Notes: generated from the letters alone by a model not told the origin. Shown: positions 26,879 through 36,965, numbered from the stretch's first letter. The stretch: 64,000 bases of DNA from Stutzerimonas kunmingensis (GCF_002929225.1 NZ_PISM01000018.1:496001-560000); one strand, 5' to 3'. Translations and numbers: made by a program.

Positions 26879-28582
26879 TTAGCCTGCGGTACCCGCCAGC
26901 GGATCGCTGATGCCCATCACGTAGAACCCGATCAGGCCGATGGTGCCGGCCAGGATGAGGTAGTACAGGGTCGGCAGCATGGTCTTGCGCAGGGTGATCC
27001 CTTCGCGACCGAGCAGGCCTACCGTGGCCGAAGCCGCCACCACGTTGTGAATGGCGATCATGTTGCCCGCCGCCGCACCCACCGACTGCAGCGCCACCAT
27101 CAGTGCACCAGACAGGCCGAGCAGCCCCGCGGTGTTGAACTGGAACTGCGACAGCATCAGGTTGGATACGGTGTTGGAACCGGCGATGAAGGCGCCCAGC
27201 GCACCGACTGCCGGAGCGAAGAACGGATAGACGCTACCCACGCTGTTGGCCACCAGCTGCGCCATGGCCACCGGCATGGACACCAGATCGGAGCCGTTCA
27301 CGCCCGAGTTGATCAGGATCCGCACCATCGGGATAGTGAAGATCAGCACGAAGCCCGCGCCAAGCAGGGTCTTGCTCGACTCGGAAATCGCCGCGCCCAG
27401 TTCACCGGCCTTCATCCGATGCAGGAAGAAGGTGATCAGCACCACGATGCAGAGAATGCCACCCGGCAGGTACAGCGGCTCCAGCGTACCGGACACGCCG
27501 GTCTCACCGAGGATGTCCTTCCAGCCGAAGGTGAACGACATCAGCAGCGCCTTGAAGTCCGGGAATACCCGCGACGCCACCAGCAACGCGGCGAGCACCA
27601 GATACGGCGCCCAGGCCATCGGCACGGAGATCGGCGTCTTGCCGGCGACGTCCTCGATCTTCATCTCGATCTTGCCCATCCACTCGGATGGCCACTCGCT
27701 CGCCGGGGCGAAATCCCAGCTGTCCTTGGGCAGCAGGAAACCGGCCTTGGCCGCCGGCACGACGATGGCCAGACCGACCAGCGCACCGATCATCGACGGG
27801 AATTCCGGACCGAGGAACACGCCGGCCGCAGCATACGGAATGACGAAGGCCAGACCGGTGAACACCGCGAACGGCGCAATCGCCAGACCTTCGGTCCAGG
27901 ATTTGTTGCGACCGAAGTAGCGGGTCATGATGCTGACCATGATCAGCGGCATGAGAATCCCGCACAGCGCATGAATGATCGCGACGCGCGAGAAGATCAG
28001 GTGGAAGAACACCTCCCAGTTACTGCCCACCGCTGCCAGCTGCTCGCTGATGCCGGTCTTGTCCAGACCCGCGCCGACGCCGACCAGAATCGGCGTGCCC
28101 ACCGCGCCGAAGGATACCGGCGTGGACTGCACCATCATCCCCATGACCACTGCCGCCAGCGCTGGGAAGCCCAGCGCGACCATCAGCGGCGCCGCCACCG
28201 CGGCCGGGGTACCGAAGCCCGAGGCCCCCTCGATGAAGCAGCCGAACAGCCAGGCGACGATCAGCACCTGGACCCGACGGTCAGGGCTGACGTTGGAGAA
28301 GCCGCGCCGAATCGAACTGATTCCCCCGGAGTGTTTCAACGTGTTGAGCAGCAGAATCGCACCGAAGATGATCCAGAGGATCGCCGCGGTAAGGATCAGG
28401 CCCTGCAAGGTCGAGGCGATGACCCGGTTGAGGGTCATGTCCCAGGCCAGCAGGCCGATCACTGCAGTGAGGACGAAAACCAGCGGCATGGCGTACTTGG
28501 CCGGCCAGCGAAAGCCGATCAGCAGCACACCCGCCAGCACCAGCGGCACGAAGGCCAGGATGGACAGTAGTGTTTGACTCAT
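26879..28582 (-). CDS. glcA: Glycolate/L-lactate permease (LldP/GlcA family)
   Basis: 567 aa inner-membrane permease of the lactate permease family, about 12-14 hydrophobic segments. Family stretches seen are [40 protein letters not shown] and the C-terminal half [18 protein letters not shown]-lactate and glycolate are both substrates for this family. Because it follows glcDEFGB in the same order as glcDEFGBA of E. coli, glycolate uptake is the best assignment. A terminator between glcB and this gene suggests it is also expressed from its own promoter; its leader carries AACAAAAAA (Crc-Hfq-like) and a sigma-54-like element. Confidence 0.88.
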   Translation of the reverse strand: MSQTLLSILAFVPLVLAGVLLIGFRWPAKYAMPLVFVLTAVIGLLAWDMTLNRVIASTLQGLILTAAILWIIFGAILLLNTLKHSGGISSIRRGFSNVSPDRRVQVLIVAWLFGCFIEGASGFGTPAAVAAPLMVALGFPALAAVVMGMMVQSTPVSFGAVGTPILVGVGAGLDKTGISEQLAAVGSNWEVFFHLIFSRVAIIHALCGILMPLIMVSIMTRYFGRNKSWTEGLAIAPFAVFTGLAFVIPYAAAGVFLGPEFPSMIGALVGLAIVVPAAKAGFLLPKDSWDFAPASEWPSEWMGKIEMKIEDVAGKTPISVPMAWAPYLVLAALLVASRVFPDFKALLMSFTFGWKDILGETGVSGTLEPLYLPGGILCIVVLITFFLHRMKAGELGAAISESSKTLLGAGFVLIFTIPMVRILINSGVNGSDLVSMPVAMAQLVANSVGSVYPFFAPAVGALGAFIAGSNTVSNLMLSQFQFNTAGLLGLSGALMVALQSVGAAAGNMIAIHNVVAASATVGLLGREGITLRKTMLPTLYYLILAGTIGLIGFYVMGISDPLAGTAG

Positions 28583-28597
28583 TTGTTGGGTCCCTGC

Positions 28598-28606
28598 TTT
28601 TTTGTT
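28598..28606 (-). promoter_or_regulatory. AAN-type (Hfq/Crc) motif in the glcA leader
   Basis: The leader reads CAACAAAAAAGCAGGGA on the minus strand, with AACAAAAA fitting AANAANAA, 15 nt before the start codon and next to the Shine-Dalgarno. Catabolite control of a carbon-source permease is plausible. Confidence 0.4.
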
Positions 28607-28630
28607 GTGAACCGCTTCTATTGTGTCCGG

Positions 28631-28645
28631 GCATGCCCGGTGCCT
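28631..28645 (-). promoter_or_regulatory. Possible sigma-54 (-24/-12) element upstream of glcA
   Basis: On the minus strand AGGCACCGGGCATGC has the invariant GG and GC dinucleotides at correct spacing (GG-N10-GC), with three departures from TGGCACGN4TTGC. It lies about 50 nt upstream of the start. It overlaps a perfect palindrome CCGGGCATGCCCGG, so the resemblance may be accidental. Confidence 0.3.
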
Positions 28646-28712
28646 CGCATGAAACGCCCCCTCACGGCGCGCCTCGCAGCGACCAGGCCGAAACCTCGTC
28701 GCTCATGCTCGA

Positions 28713-28744
28713 AAGCCCCGGGCGCCGTGGAGCGCCTGGGGCTT
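28713..28744 (-). terminator. Terminator hairpin downstream of glcB
   Basis: 13-bp stem AAGCCCCGGGCGC / GCGCCTGGGGCTT (one mismatch-wobble) with a 6-nt loop, 54 nt after the glcB stop. The U tract is short, so read-through into glcA is possible. Confidence 0.6.
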
Positions 28745-28798
28745 CTGTCCTTTACCGCATGCGCCGGGCTTCCGGCAGCACGCGGCTGATCCTGCCTG

Positions 28799-30979
28799 TC
28801 AGCCCTGGGCCGCCTTGAAACGCTGGCGCCAGGCGTGCAGCAGAGGCTCGGTATAACCGGCCGGCTGCTCGCGCCCCTTGAACACCAGATCACAGGCCGC
28901 CTGGAAGGCCGCCGACTGAGTGTAGTCGGCAGACATGGCGCGATAGAGCGGATCACCGGCATTCTGCTGGTCGACCACCTTGGCCATGCGCTCCAGGGTT
29001 TCCTGCACCTGCTCGCGGGTCACCACGCCATGGTGCAGCCAGTTGGCCACGTGCTGGCTGGAGATACGCAGGGTGGCGCGGTCCTCCATCAGGCCGACGT
29101 TGTGGATGTCCGGCACCTTGGAGCAGCCGACGCCCTGCTCGACCCAGCGCACCACGTAGCCGAGGATGCCCTGGCAGTTGTTGTCCAGCTCCTGCTGCTT
29201 CTCCTCAGCGCTCCACTTGTCCTCGGCGACCACCGGGATGGTCAGCAGGTCGTTGAGCAGCTGATCGCGCTCGGCGGCCAGATCAATCTTTTCCAGCTCG
29301 CTCTGCACGGCCTGCACGTTCACCTGGTGGTAATGCAGTGCATGCAGGGTGGCGCCGGTCGGCGACGGCACCCAGGCGGTGTTGGCACCGGATTTCGGAT
29401 GGCCGATCTTCTGCTCGAGCATGGCCGCCATCAGGTCCGGCATGGCCCACATGCCCTTGCCGATCTGCGCCTTGCCGCGCAGGCCACAGGCCAGGCCGAC
29501 CAGCACGTTGTTGCGCTCGTAGGACTGGATCCACGGAGTGGACTTCATGTCGCCCTTACGCAGCACAGGGCCGGCTTCCATGCAGGTGTGCATCTCGTCG
29601 CCGGTACGGTCGAGGAAGCCGGTATTGATGAAGGCCACGCGGTGCTTGGCGGCCGCGATGCAGGCCTTGAGGTTGGCGCTGGTACGGCGCTCCTCGTCCA
29701 TGATGCCCATTTTCAGGGTATAGCGAGGCACACCGATCAGGTCCTCGACGCGACCGAACAGCTCGTCGGCGAAGGCGACTTCCTTCGGCCCGTGCATCTT
29801 CGGCTTGACGATGTAGACGCTGCCGGTGCGCGAGTTGCCCTTACGCTTGAGGTCATGCTTGGCGATCAGGCTGGTGAACACGCCGTCCATGATGCCTTCC
29901 GGGATCTCGCGACCGTCTTCCAACAGGATCGCCGGGTTGGTCATCAGGTGACCGACATTGCGGATGAACAACAGCGAGCGACCGTGCAGCTTCAGCTCAC
30001 CACCATTGGGCGCGCTGTATTCGCGGTCCGGGTTCAGGCGGCGGACGAAGCTCGAACCACCCTTGGCGACTTCTTCGCTGAGGGTGCCCTGGGCGATGCC
30101 CAGCCAGTTGCGATAGGCCAGCACCTTGTCTTCGGCGTCGACTGCGGCGACCGAGTCCTCGCAATCGAGGATGGTGGAAACCGCGGATTCGACCAGCAGG
30201 TCCTTCACGCCGGCGGCATCGGTCTGGCCGATCGGGCTGTTCGGATCGATCTGGATTTCGACGTGCAAGCCGTTGTTCTTCAGCAGCACGGCCTTCGGCT
30301 CGACCGCTTCACCCTGGAAGCCGACGAACTTCTCAGGCTGCTGGAGCCCGGTGACGCTGCCGTTCTCCAGGGTGACCTTCAGTTGGCCATCCTGCACGCG
30401 GTAGGCGGTAGCGTCGGCGTGGCTGCCCTGCGCCAGCGGCGCGGCCTGATCGAGGAAGTTGCGCGCGTAGGCGATGACCTTGGCGCCACGGACTTCGTTG
30501 TAGCCCGGGCCCTTCTGCGCGCCGCCCTCTTCGGAGATGGCGTCGGTGCCGTAGAGCGCGTCGTACAGCGAGCCCCAACGAGCGTTGGCGGCGTTCAATG
30601 CATAGCGGGCGTTCATGATCGGCACCACCAGCTGCGGACCGGCCTGGGTGGCGATTTCGCTGTCGACGTTAGCGGTTTCGATCTTCACCTCACCCGGCAC
30701 CGGCAGCAGGTAGCCGATGGATTCGAGGAAGGCGCGGTAAGCCGCCATGTCCTTGATCGGGCCCGGATTGGCCTTGTGCCAGCCGTCCAGCTCGACCTGC
30801 ATGCGGTCGCGCTCGGCAAGCAGCTCGCGGTTCTTCGGCGCCAGGTCATGGACCAGAGTGTCCAGGCCCTGCCAGAAGGCGGCGGCTTCGATACCGGTGC
30901 CCGGCAGGACTTCGTCTTCGATGAAACGCTGCAGATTGGCCGCAACTTGCAGGCGGCCCAGGGTTACACGCTCGGTCAT
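28799..30979 (-). CDS. glcB: Malate synthase G
   Basis: 726 aa, the length of the G isoform. Condenses glyoxylate with acetyl-CoA to malate. Visible motifs: the substrate/Mg region [20 protein letters not shown], the catalytic loop [19 protein letters not shown], and [19 protein letters not shown]. Fifth gene of the glycolate operon, 20 nt after glcG. In PAO1 glcB is separated from the glcDEFG genes (from memory); here it is in the operon as in E. coli. Confidence 0.97.
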   Translation of the reverse strand: MTERVTLGRLQVAANLQRFIEDEVLPGTGIEAAAFWQGLDTLVHDLAPKNRELLAERDRMQVELDGWHKANPGPIKDMAAYRAFLESIGYLLPVPGEVKIETANVDSEIATQAGPQLVVPIMNARYALNAANARWGSLYDALYGTDAISEEGGAQKGPGYNEVRGAKVIAYARNFLDQAAPLAQGSHADATAYRVQDGQLKVTLENGSVTGLQQPEKFVGFQGEAVEPKAVLLKNNGLHVEIQIDPNSPIGQTDAAGVKDLLVESAVSTILDCEDSVAAVDAEDKVLAYRNWLGIAQGTLSEEVAKGGSSFVRRLNPDREYSAPNGGELKLHGRSLLFIRNVGHLMTNPAILLEDGREIPEGIMDGVFTSLIAKHDLKRKGNSRTGSVYIVKPKMHGPKEVAFADELFGRVEDLIGVPRYTLKMGIMDEERRTSANLKACIAAAKHRVAFINTGFLDRTGDEMHTCMEAGPVLRKGDMKSTPWIQSYERNNVLVGLACGLRGKAQIGKGMWAMPDLMAAMLEQKIGHPKSGANTAWVPSPTGATLHALHYHQVNVQAVQSELEKIDLAAERDQLLNDLLTIPVVAEDKWSAEEKQQELDNNCQGILGYVVRWVEQGVGCSKVPDIHNVGLMEDRATLRISSQHVANWLHHGVVTREQVQETLERMAKVVDQQNAGDPLYRAMSADYTQSAAFQAACDLVFKGREQPAGYTEPLLHAWRQRFKAAQG

Positions 30980-30999
30980 CAGTCGTTCTCCTTGTCTGT

Positions 31000-31404
31000 T
31001 CAGTTGGCCAGGGCAGCGACGCCGGCCTTGGCGATCTGGGCATCCTGCGCGGCGGTCACGCCGGAGACGCCGACCGAACCGATGACCTGACCGTCAACCA
31101 CTACCGGCACGCCGCCTTCCAGCGAGCAGACCACCGGCGCGGAGAGGAAGGCGCTGCGGCCGCCGTTGACCATGTCTTCGTAACCCTTGGTTTCGCGACG
31201 GCCGAGGGCCGAGCTGCGGGCCTTCTCGGTGGCGATGTAGGAGGCGATCGGCGCACAGCCGTCCAGACGCTCCAGCGCCAGCGGGTGGCCGCCGTCGTCT
31301 GCGACGACGATGGTCACGGCCCAGCCGTTGGCCTGCGCTTCGGCACGGGCGGCGGCGAGGATGGTGGCGACTTCGGTCTGGCTCAGTACGGCTTTGCTTT
31401 TCAT
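31000..31404 (-). CDS. glcG: GlcG/HbpS-like heme-binding domain protein
   Basis: 134 aa, HbpS/GlcG family. Conserved pieces are [35 protein letters not shown] and the glycine-rich [17 protein letters not shown]. The start at ATG 31404 ([12 protein letters not shown]) has GGAGAATCGAG upstream; the longer frame is rejected. Function in glycolate oxidation is not established; always linked to glcDEF. It lies 73 nt after glcF. Confidence 0.92.
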   Translation of the reverse strand: MKSKAVLSQTEVATILAAARAEAQANGWAVTIVVADDGGHPLALERLDGCAPIASYIATEKARSSALGRRETKGYEDMVNGGRSAFLSAPVVCSLEGGVPVVVDGQVIGSVGVSGVTAAQDAQIAKAGVAALAN

Positions 31405-31477
31405 CTCGATTCTCCTGTCTTCGTAATTCGGTTGTTCATTGGCCGCCCGGACTGGGTGGCAGAACCATGAGGTATTG

Positions 31478-32695
31478 CTACTGCATCGATTCTTCGACCA
31501 CTTCGATCCAGTGCTTGACCGGCGTACGCCCGGCACCATCGAGGTGGGTCTGGCAGCCGATGTTGGCGGTGACGATTACTTCCGGCTTGCCGCTCTCCAG
31601 CGCGTTGAGCTTGTTGTCGCGCAGCTGGTGGGAAATCTCCGGCTGGGTGATCGAATAGCTACCCGCCGAGCCACAGCACAGGTGCGCATCCGGCACCGCG
31701 GTGAGCTGGTAGCCCAGGCGGGTGAGCACGTCTTCGACCGCGCCGCCGAGCTTCTGTGCGTGCTGCAGGGTGCACGGGCAATGGAAGGCCATGCGCTTGT
31801 CGGCGCGCACATTGAGCTTTTCCAGCTCGGCGCTGCGCAGCACTTCGACCAGATCCTTGGCCAGCTCGCTGACCCGCGCGGCCTTGGCGGCGTAGGCCGG
31901 GTCATCCTTGAGCAGATGACCGTATTCCTTGACGAAGGCACCGCAGCCGCTGGCGGTCTGCACGATGGCTTCGGCACCAGCTTCGATGGCCGGCCACCAG
32001 GCGTCGATATTGCGCCGCGCCCGGTCCAGACCGGCATCCTGGGCGTTGAGGTGGTAGTCCACCGCGCCACAGCAGCCGGCTTCGCGCGCCGGGCTAACGC
32101 TGATGCCCAGGCGGTCGAGCACGCGTGCAGCAGCGGCGTTGGTGCTCGGCGACAGGCTCGGCTGCACGCAGCCTTCGAGCATCAGCACGCGGCGGCTGTG
32201 CATCACCTGCGGGCGCGGCTTGGCCGGGCGGATCTCGCGCGGCAGGTGATCCTTGAGCGAGGCCGGCATCAGCGGCTTCAGCGCGTTGCCGGCGCCCAGC
32301 AGAGCCTTGAACAGGCCGGGACGCGGGATCACCGTACGCAGGCCGCCGCGCACGATGCGCTCGCCCAGCGGGCGCTGCACCTGCTGCTCGATGAAGTCGC
32401 GGCCGATGTCCAGCAGGTTGTGGTACTTCACCCCGGACGGACAGGTGGTCTCGCAGTTGCGGCAGGTCAGGCAGCGGTCCAGGTGCAGCTGGGTGCTCTC
32501 GGTCACCTCGCCGCCTTCGAACATCTGCTTCATCAGATAGATGCGCCCGCGCGGGCCGTCCAGCTCGTCGCCCAGCAACTGGTAGGTCGGACAGGTGGCA
32601 TTGCAGAAGCCGCAGTGCACGCAGGAGCGCAGGATGCTTTCGGCTTCCTCGGCGCGCGGCAACCGCTTGGCCGCTTCGCTCAGATTGGTTTGCAT
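31478..32695 (-). CDS. glcF: Glycolate oxidase iron-sulfur subunit
   Basis: 405 aa. Two [4Fe-4S] clusters: CVHCGFCNATCP (about residues 26-37) and CLTCRNCETTCPSG (about 75-88). Two CCG domains follow with EAGCCGAVDYH and HLCCGSAGSYSI. It carries electrons from GlcD/GlcE to the membrane quinone pool. The start lies 1 nt after the glcE stop. Confidence 0.96.
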   Translation of the reverse strand: MQTNLSEAAKRLPRAEEAESILRSCVHCGFCNATCPTYQLLGDELDGPRGRIYLMKQMFEGGEVTESTQLHLDRCLTCRNCETTCPSGVKYHNLLDIGRDFIEQQVQRPLGERIVRGGLRTVIPRPGLFKALLGAGNALKPLMPASLKDHLPREIRPAKPRPQVMHSRRVLMLEGCVQPSLSPSTNAAAARVLDRLGISVSPAREAGCCGAVDYHLNAQDAGLDRARRNIDAWWPAIEAGAEAIVQTASGCGAFVKEYGHLLKDDPAYAAKAARVSELAKDLVEVLRSAELEKLNVRADKRMAFHCPCTLQHAQKLGGAVEDVLTRLGYQLTAVPDAHLCCGSAGSYSITQPEISHQLRDNKLNALESGKPEVIVTANIGCQTHLDGAGRTPVKHWIEVVEESMQ

Positions 32696-32696
32696 A

Positions 32697-33758
32697 TCAG
32701 ACCTCGGAATACATGCGGCCGGGGTTGAATATCCCCTGCGGATCCAGCGCTGCCTTGAGCTGGCGGTGATAGCGCAACAGCGGTGCCGACAGCGGCTGGA
32801 ACGGATTGGTCGTGGCGCCTTCGCTGAAGCAGGTGGCGTGACCGCCGACTTCGATGGCGATGCCGCGGATGGTCACCGCGTCGGCATCGGACTTCAGCCA
32901 GCGCTGGGCGCCGGCCCAGTCCACCAGCTGATCGCCCGGCAGCGCCAGCACCGGCGTGTTGTTCGGCAGCGACAGGCGCCACAGCGGGCGCGGATCGGCA
33001 AAGAACGCCAGGCGCTGTTCGCGCAGGTCGTTCCAGTAGCCGGGGTCTAGACCCTCGCCACCGATACGCTCGCGCGCCGCGCCCACCGAGCCTTCGCCAC
33101 CTTCCAGACGCAGGTGCAGCGCCTGGCCGTCATGGCTGGCGGCGCTGATCGGGATCGGCTGCTGGCCCCACTCGGCAAGCTTGAGCAGCGCGCGGTCGAG
33201 GTCGATTTCCAGACGCAGGCTGGTGCACAGGCGTGGCTTGGGCAGCACCTTGAGCGAGACTTCAGTAAGTACGCCGAGGCAACCAAAGCTGCCGGCCATC
33301 AGACGTGACAGGTCGTAGCCAGCGACATTCTTCATCACTTCGCCACCGAAACGCAGGTGCTTGCCCTGGCCGGTAATCACGCGCGAGCCGAGGACGAAAT
33401 CACGCACCGAACCGCTCCACGGGCGACGCGGGCCGGACAGCCCGGCGGCGATCATGCCGCCAACCGTGGCACCTTCGCCGAAGTGCGGCGGCTCGCAAGG
33501 CAGCATCTGCCCGGCGGCATCCAGCGCGGCTTCCAGCTCCGTCAGCGACGTGCCGGCGCGAACGGTGACCACGAGCTCGGTAGGGTCATAGCTGACGATG
33601 CCGCGGTGCTCGCGGGTATCGAGCAGCACACCGTCGGCCTGCCGCCCGAGAAAGCTCTTGCTGCCGCTGCCCTGAATGCGCAGCGGCGTGTTGGCGGCAA
33701 GTGCCTGGTTGACCTGGTCCAGCAACTGCGCGCTGGCGTCGTTGGCGATTACGGACAT
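32697..33758 (-). CDS. glcE: Glycolate oxidase FAD-binding subunit
   Basis: 353 aa with one PCMH-type FAD-binding domain: RIQGSGSKSFLGRQ, PTELVVTVRAGTSLTELEAA, and GGMIAAGLSGPRRPWSGSVR. It pairs with GlcD and GlcF in the glycolate dehydrogenase complex. Its start codon overlaps the last base of the glcD stop, indicating translational coupling. Confidence 0.95.
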   Translation of the reverse strand: MSVIANDASAQLLDQVNQALAANTPLRIQGSGSKSFLGRQADGVLLDTREHRGIVSYDPTELVVTVRAGTSLTELEAALDAAGQMLPCEPPHFGEGATVGGMIAAGLSGPRRPWSGSVRDFVLGSRVITGQGKHLRFGGEVMKNVAGYDLSRLMAGSFGCLGVLTEVSLKVLPKPRLCTSLRLEIDLDRALLKLAEWGQQPIPISAASHDGQALHLRLEGGEGSVGAARERIGGEGLDPGYWNDLREQRLAFFADPRPLWRLSLPNNTPVLALPGDQLVDWAGAQRWLKSDADAVTIRGIAIEVGGHATCFSEGATTNPFQPLSAPLLRYHRQLKAALDPQGIFNPGRMYSEV

Positions 33759-35257
33759 CAGAAACGCTCCAGTTCAGGGAAAGGCAGCTGGCCGTTGTGG
33801 ATGTGCATGCGGCCGAATTCGGCGCAGCGATGCAGGGTCGGGATGTTCTTGCCCGGATTGAGCAAGCCGCTCGGGTCGAAGGCCGCCTTCACCGCGTGGA
33901 ACAGCGTCAGTTCGTCGGCGTTGAACTGCGAGCACATCTGATTGATCTTCTCGCGGCCGACGCCGTGTTCGCCGGTAATGCTGCCGCCGACCTTCACGCA
34001 GAGTTCGAGGATCTTGCCGCCCAGGTCTTCGGCGCGCTCCAGCTCACCGGGCTGGTTGGCATCAAAGAGAATCAGCGGGTGCATGTTGCCGTCGCCGGCA
34101 TGGAACACGTTGGCCACGCGCAGGCCGAACTGCTCGGAGAGGTCGGAAATGCCTTTCAGCACGCCCGGCAGCTCGCGCCGCGGGATAGTGCCGTCCATGC
34201 AGTAGTAGTCCGGCGAGATGCGCCCGACCGCCGGGAAGGCGTTCTTGCGCCCGGCCCAGAAACGCACGCGCTCGGCTTCGTCCTTGGCCAGGCGCACTTC
34301 AGTGGCGCCGGCCAGTTTCAGCACTTCGCTGACCCTTGCGCAGTCGTCGTGCACGTCGGCTTCCACGCCGTCCAGCTCGCAGAGCAGGATGGCCTCGGCA
34401 TCCACCGGGTAGCCGGCATGGATGAAGTCTTCAGCAGCGCGGATCGACAGGTTGTCCATCATTTCCAGGCCACCGGGGATGATGCCGGCGGCGATGATGT
34501 CGCCCACCGCACGCCCGGCCTTCTCCACCGAGTCGAAGGCGGCGAGCAGCACCTTGGCCACCTGCGGCTTGGGCAGCAGCTTGACCGTCACCTCGGTGAC
34601 GATGCCGAGCATGCCTTCGGAGCCGGTGAACAGCGCCAGCAGGTCGAAGCCTGGCGAATCCAAGGCGTCGGAGCCGAGCGTCATGCGCTCGCCTTCGACG
34701 GTGAGGATGTCCACCTTGAGCAGGTTGTGCACGGTCAGGCCGTACTTCAGGCAATGCACACCGCCGGCATTCTCGGCGACGTTACCGCCAATGGAGCAGG
34801 CGATCTGCGACGAAGGGTCCGGCGCGTAGTACAGCTCATAGGGGGCCGCGGCCTGGGAGATCGCCAGGTTGCGCACGCCGGGCTGGACCCGAGCGAAGCG
34901 CCCAGCCGGGTCGACTTCGAGAATCTTGTTGAAACGCGCCATGACCAGCAGGATGCCCTGCTCCAGTGGCAGCGCGCCGCCAGACAGGCCGGTACCGGCG
35001 CCACGGGCAACCACCGGCACGCCGCGCTGATGGCAGAGCTTGAGCAGCGTCTCGACCTGCTCAATGCGCTCGGGCAGCACCACCAGCAGCGGCGCGGTGC
35101 GGTAGGCGGACAGCCCATCGCACTCGTAGGGCTTGAGGTCTTCGCTGCGGTGGAGGATGTCCAGGTCGGGCAACTGCGCCTGCAGCTCGGCCAGCAGGGC
35201 GGCCTTGTCGACCTTGGGCAACGCACCATCGACGCGTTCGTCGTAGAGAATGTTCAT
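33758..35257 (-). CDS. glcD: Glycolate oxidase catalytic subunit
   Basis: 499 aa FAD-linked oxidase of the GlcD/D-lactate dehydrogenase family. It oxidises glycolate (also D-lactate) to glyoxylate. PCMH FAD domain: VPVVARGAGTGLSGGALPLE, IACSIGGNVAENAGGVHCLK; C-terminal domain: FHAGDGNMHPLILFD and SITGEHGVGREKINQM. The start at MNILYDERVDG (35257) matches the family; 30 upstream codons run through the promoter and are rejected. First gene of the operon; divergent from glcC. Confidence 0.96.
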   Translation of the reverse strand: MNILYDERVDGALPKVDKAALLAELQAQLPDLDILHRSEDLKPYECDGLSAYRTAPLLVVLPERIEQVETLLKLCHQRGVPVVARGAGTGLSGGALPLEQGILLVMARFNKILEVDPAGRFARVQPGVRNLAISQAAAPYELYYAPDPSSQIACSIGGNVAENAGGVHCLKYGLTVHNLLKVDILTVEGERMTLGSDALDSPGFDLLALFTGSEGMLGIVTEVTVKLLPKPQVAKVLLAAFDSVEKAGRAVGDIIAAGIIPGGLEMMDNLSIRAAEDFIHAGYPVDAEAILLCELDGVEADVHDDCARVSEVLKLAGATEVRLAKDEAERVRFWAGRKNAFPAVGRISPDYYCMDGTIPRRELPGVLKGISDLSEQFGLRVANVFHAGDGNMHPLILFDANQPGELERAEDLGGKILELCVKVGGSITGEHGVGREKINQMCSQFNADELTLFHAVKAAFDPSGLLNPGKNIPTLHRCAEFGRMHIHNGQLPFPELERF

Positions 35258-35356
35258 GGCAGGTTCCGGTTCTCGTGGGTTGCAGCCAGCGCGAACGACT
35301 GCGGTGGAATGACGCATCTTTAACGTCGAAGATGGTCCCCAGTCCATGACCTAGAC

Positions 35357-35373
35357 AACTGGTCCTACCAGTT
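35357..35373. promoter_or_regulatory. GlcC operator 1 (glcD side)
   Basis: AACTGGT-CCT-ACCAGTT, 7-bp arms with a 3-nt spacer, in the glcD-glcC gap about 100 nt upstream of glcD. It fits the FadR-family GntR consensus TNGTNNNACNA and is nearly identical to a second copy 107 bp away. Confidence 0.8.
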
Positions 35374-35464
35374 TTTTGTAGTCGCCCGATAAAAGGCACT
35401 ACCGAATAGTCCTCCAGACTGCGCTGCTACTGGTATTCAGGCATTCAGGGTAAACTCCCGCCAA

Positions 35465-35479
35465 ACTGGTCCTACCAGT
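35465..35479. promoter_or_regulatory. GlcC operator 2 (glcC side)
   Basis: ACTGGT-CCT-ACCAGT, identical core to operator 1, 15 nt before the glcC start codon. The position suggests autorepression of glcC by blocking its promoter or leader. Confidence 0.8.
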
Positions 35480-35494
35480 GAGAGAACGAAGGAC

Positions 35495-36268
35495 ATGCAG
35501 AACGAAAACCACAATGACCGTCGTCAAGTCGCCGATGTCGTCGCCGAGCGTATCGAACGGCTGATCGTCGACGGCGTATTGAAGGTCGGCCAGGCGCTGC
35601 CATCGGAACGCCGCCTGTGCGAGAAGCTGGGCATTTCCCGCTCGGCGTTGCGCGAGGGCCTGCGGGTGCTGCGCGGGCGCGGCATCATCGAAACGTCCCA
35701 GGGCCGTGGCTCTTTCGTCGCCGAACTGTCCGGCAACCACGACGCCAGCCCGCTGATGCACCTGTTCAACTCGCAACCACGCACGCTCTACGACCTGCTG
35801 GAAGTACGCGCGCTGCTGGAAAGCGAGTCGGCGCGGCTGGCCGCCCTGCGCGGCACCGACGCGGATTTCGTGCTGCTCGGCCGCCGCTACGAGGAAATGC
35901 TCGCCGCCCACGCCAGCGAGGACGGCGCCGACCCCCGCGAGCACGCCCGCCTCGACCACGCGTTTCATCTGGCGATCTGCGAGGCCTCGCACAACCCGGT
36001 GCTGGTGCACACGCTGCAGTCGCTGACCGACCTGATGCTCAGCACGGTTTTCGCCTCGGTGAACAACCTCTACCACCGACCGGCACAGAAGCGCCAGATC
36101 GACCGCCAGCACTCGCGTCTCTATCACGCGGTGATCGAGCGTCTGCCGGAACAGGCCCAGCGTGCGGCACGCGACCATATCCACGGCATTCGCGACAACC
36201 TCAAGGAGATCGAGCAGGAGGAGCAGCGCCTGGTGCGCGCCACCATGCGTCTTGAAGGCTGGACCTGA
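35495..36268 (+). CDS. glcC: GntR/FadR-family regulator GlcC
   Basis: 257 aa. N-terminal winged HTH with VADVVAERIERLIVDGVLKV and LPSERRLCEKLGISRSALR, then an all-helical FCD effector domain (LDHAFHLAICEASHNPVLVH carries His/Asp metal-binding residues). Activates or derepresses the glycolate operon in response to glycolate. Divergent from glcD, with two operators in the 237-bp gap. Confidence 0.94.
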   Translation: MQNENHNDRRQVADVVAERIERLIVDGVLKVGQALPSERRLCEKLGISRSALREGLRVLRGRGIIETSQGRGSFVAELSGNHDASPLMHLFNSQPRTLYDLLEVRALLESESARLAALRGTDADFVLLGRRYEEMLAAHASEDGADPREHARLDHAFHLAICEASHNPVLVHTLQSLTDLMLSTVFASVNNLYHRPAQKRQIDRQHSRLYHAVIERLPEQAQRAARDHIHGIRDNLKEIEQEEQRLVRATMRLEGWT

Positions 36269-36345
36269 GGCGTATGTAGCGTTTACCGAGCGCGGCTACA
36301 GCCTGGCCGGACAGCCCGCACCCGTGCCGCGCCCAAGTCGCATGC

Positions 36346-36351
36346 TAGACT
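36346..36351 (+). promoter_or_regulatory. Possible -10 box of ubiC
   Basis: TAGACT in GCTAGACTCGCC, 31 nt upstream of the ubiC start. No clear -35 hexamer is seen 16-18 nt upstream. Confidence 0.3.
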
Positions 36352-36382
36352 CGCCGCTCTTTTCCGCTAGCTCTGACGCACC

Positions 36383-36922
36383 GTGTCCGAAATTCATGAC
36401 TGGCTAAGTGCCGACCGCCTCCCCTCCCCCCTCGATCCCGCCCTGCACGACTGGCTCTACGTCGACAAGGGCTCGCTCACCCGCCGCCTGACCGAGCTGG
36501 CCGATGGCGCCTTCAGCGTGACGCCGCTACACGAAGCCTGGCAGCCCCTGCGCGCCGACGAGTGCGCCGCGCTTGGCGTTCCGGCCGACAGCGAGGGCTG
36601 GGTGCGTGAGGTCTATCTGTGCGGTCAAGGCCAGCCCTGGGTGTTCGCCCGCAGCGTCGCCGCGCGAGCGCAGCTGGAGGACTCCGGCCTCGACCTGCAG
36701 CGCCTGGGCAATCGTTCCCTGGGTGAGCTGTTGTTCAGCGATCCGCCCTTTGCCCGCGGCACGCTCGAGGCCTGTCATTACCCCGCGCGCTGGCTACCGG
36801 ATGCGTGCCGTGTCGACGGCCTCTGGGCGCGGCGCTCGTGCTTCCGCCAGAATCGGCTCGGCGTGCTGGTCGCCGAGGTGTTCCTCCCCGAGCTGTGGCA
36901 GGCCGCCGCCGTCACGCCCTGA
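36383..36922 (+). CDS. ubiC: Chorismate-pyruvate lyase
   Basis: 179 aa. Removes pyruvate from chorismate to give 4-hydroxybenzoate, the first step of ubiquinone ring synthesis. Recognisable are [32 protein letters not shown] and the C-terminal [20 protein letters not shown] with its active-site Arg/Glu. GTG start. Next gene is ubiA, 43 nt downstream, using the product. Confidence 0.95.
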   Translation: MSEIHDWLSADRLPSPLDPALHDWLYVDKGSLTRRLTELADGAFSVTPLHEAWQPLRADECAALGVPADSEGWVREVYLCGQGQPWVFARSVAARAQLEDSGLDLQRLGNRSLGELLFSDPPFARGTLEACHYPARWLPDACRVDGLWARRSCFRQNRLGVLVAEVFLPELWQAAAVTP

Positions 36923-36965
36923 GCGCGCCGCTCTGCATGCCCCCTTCCGCCAAGGAGAGCCGTTG

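Noticed and set aside
26762..28570. 602-codon plus-strand frame opposite glcA
   Set aside because: Very rich in His, Gln and Arg with no domain; it mirrors the permease codons.
28835..31090. 751-codon plus-strand frame antisense to glcB
   Set aside because: Shadow of the malate synthase frame. No start signal or family features.
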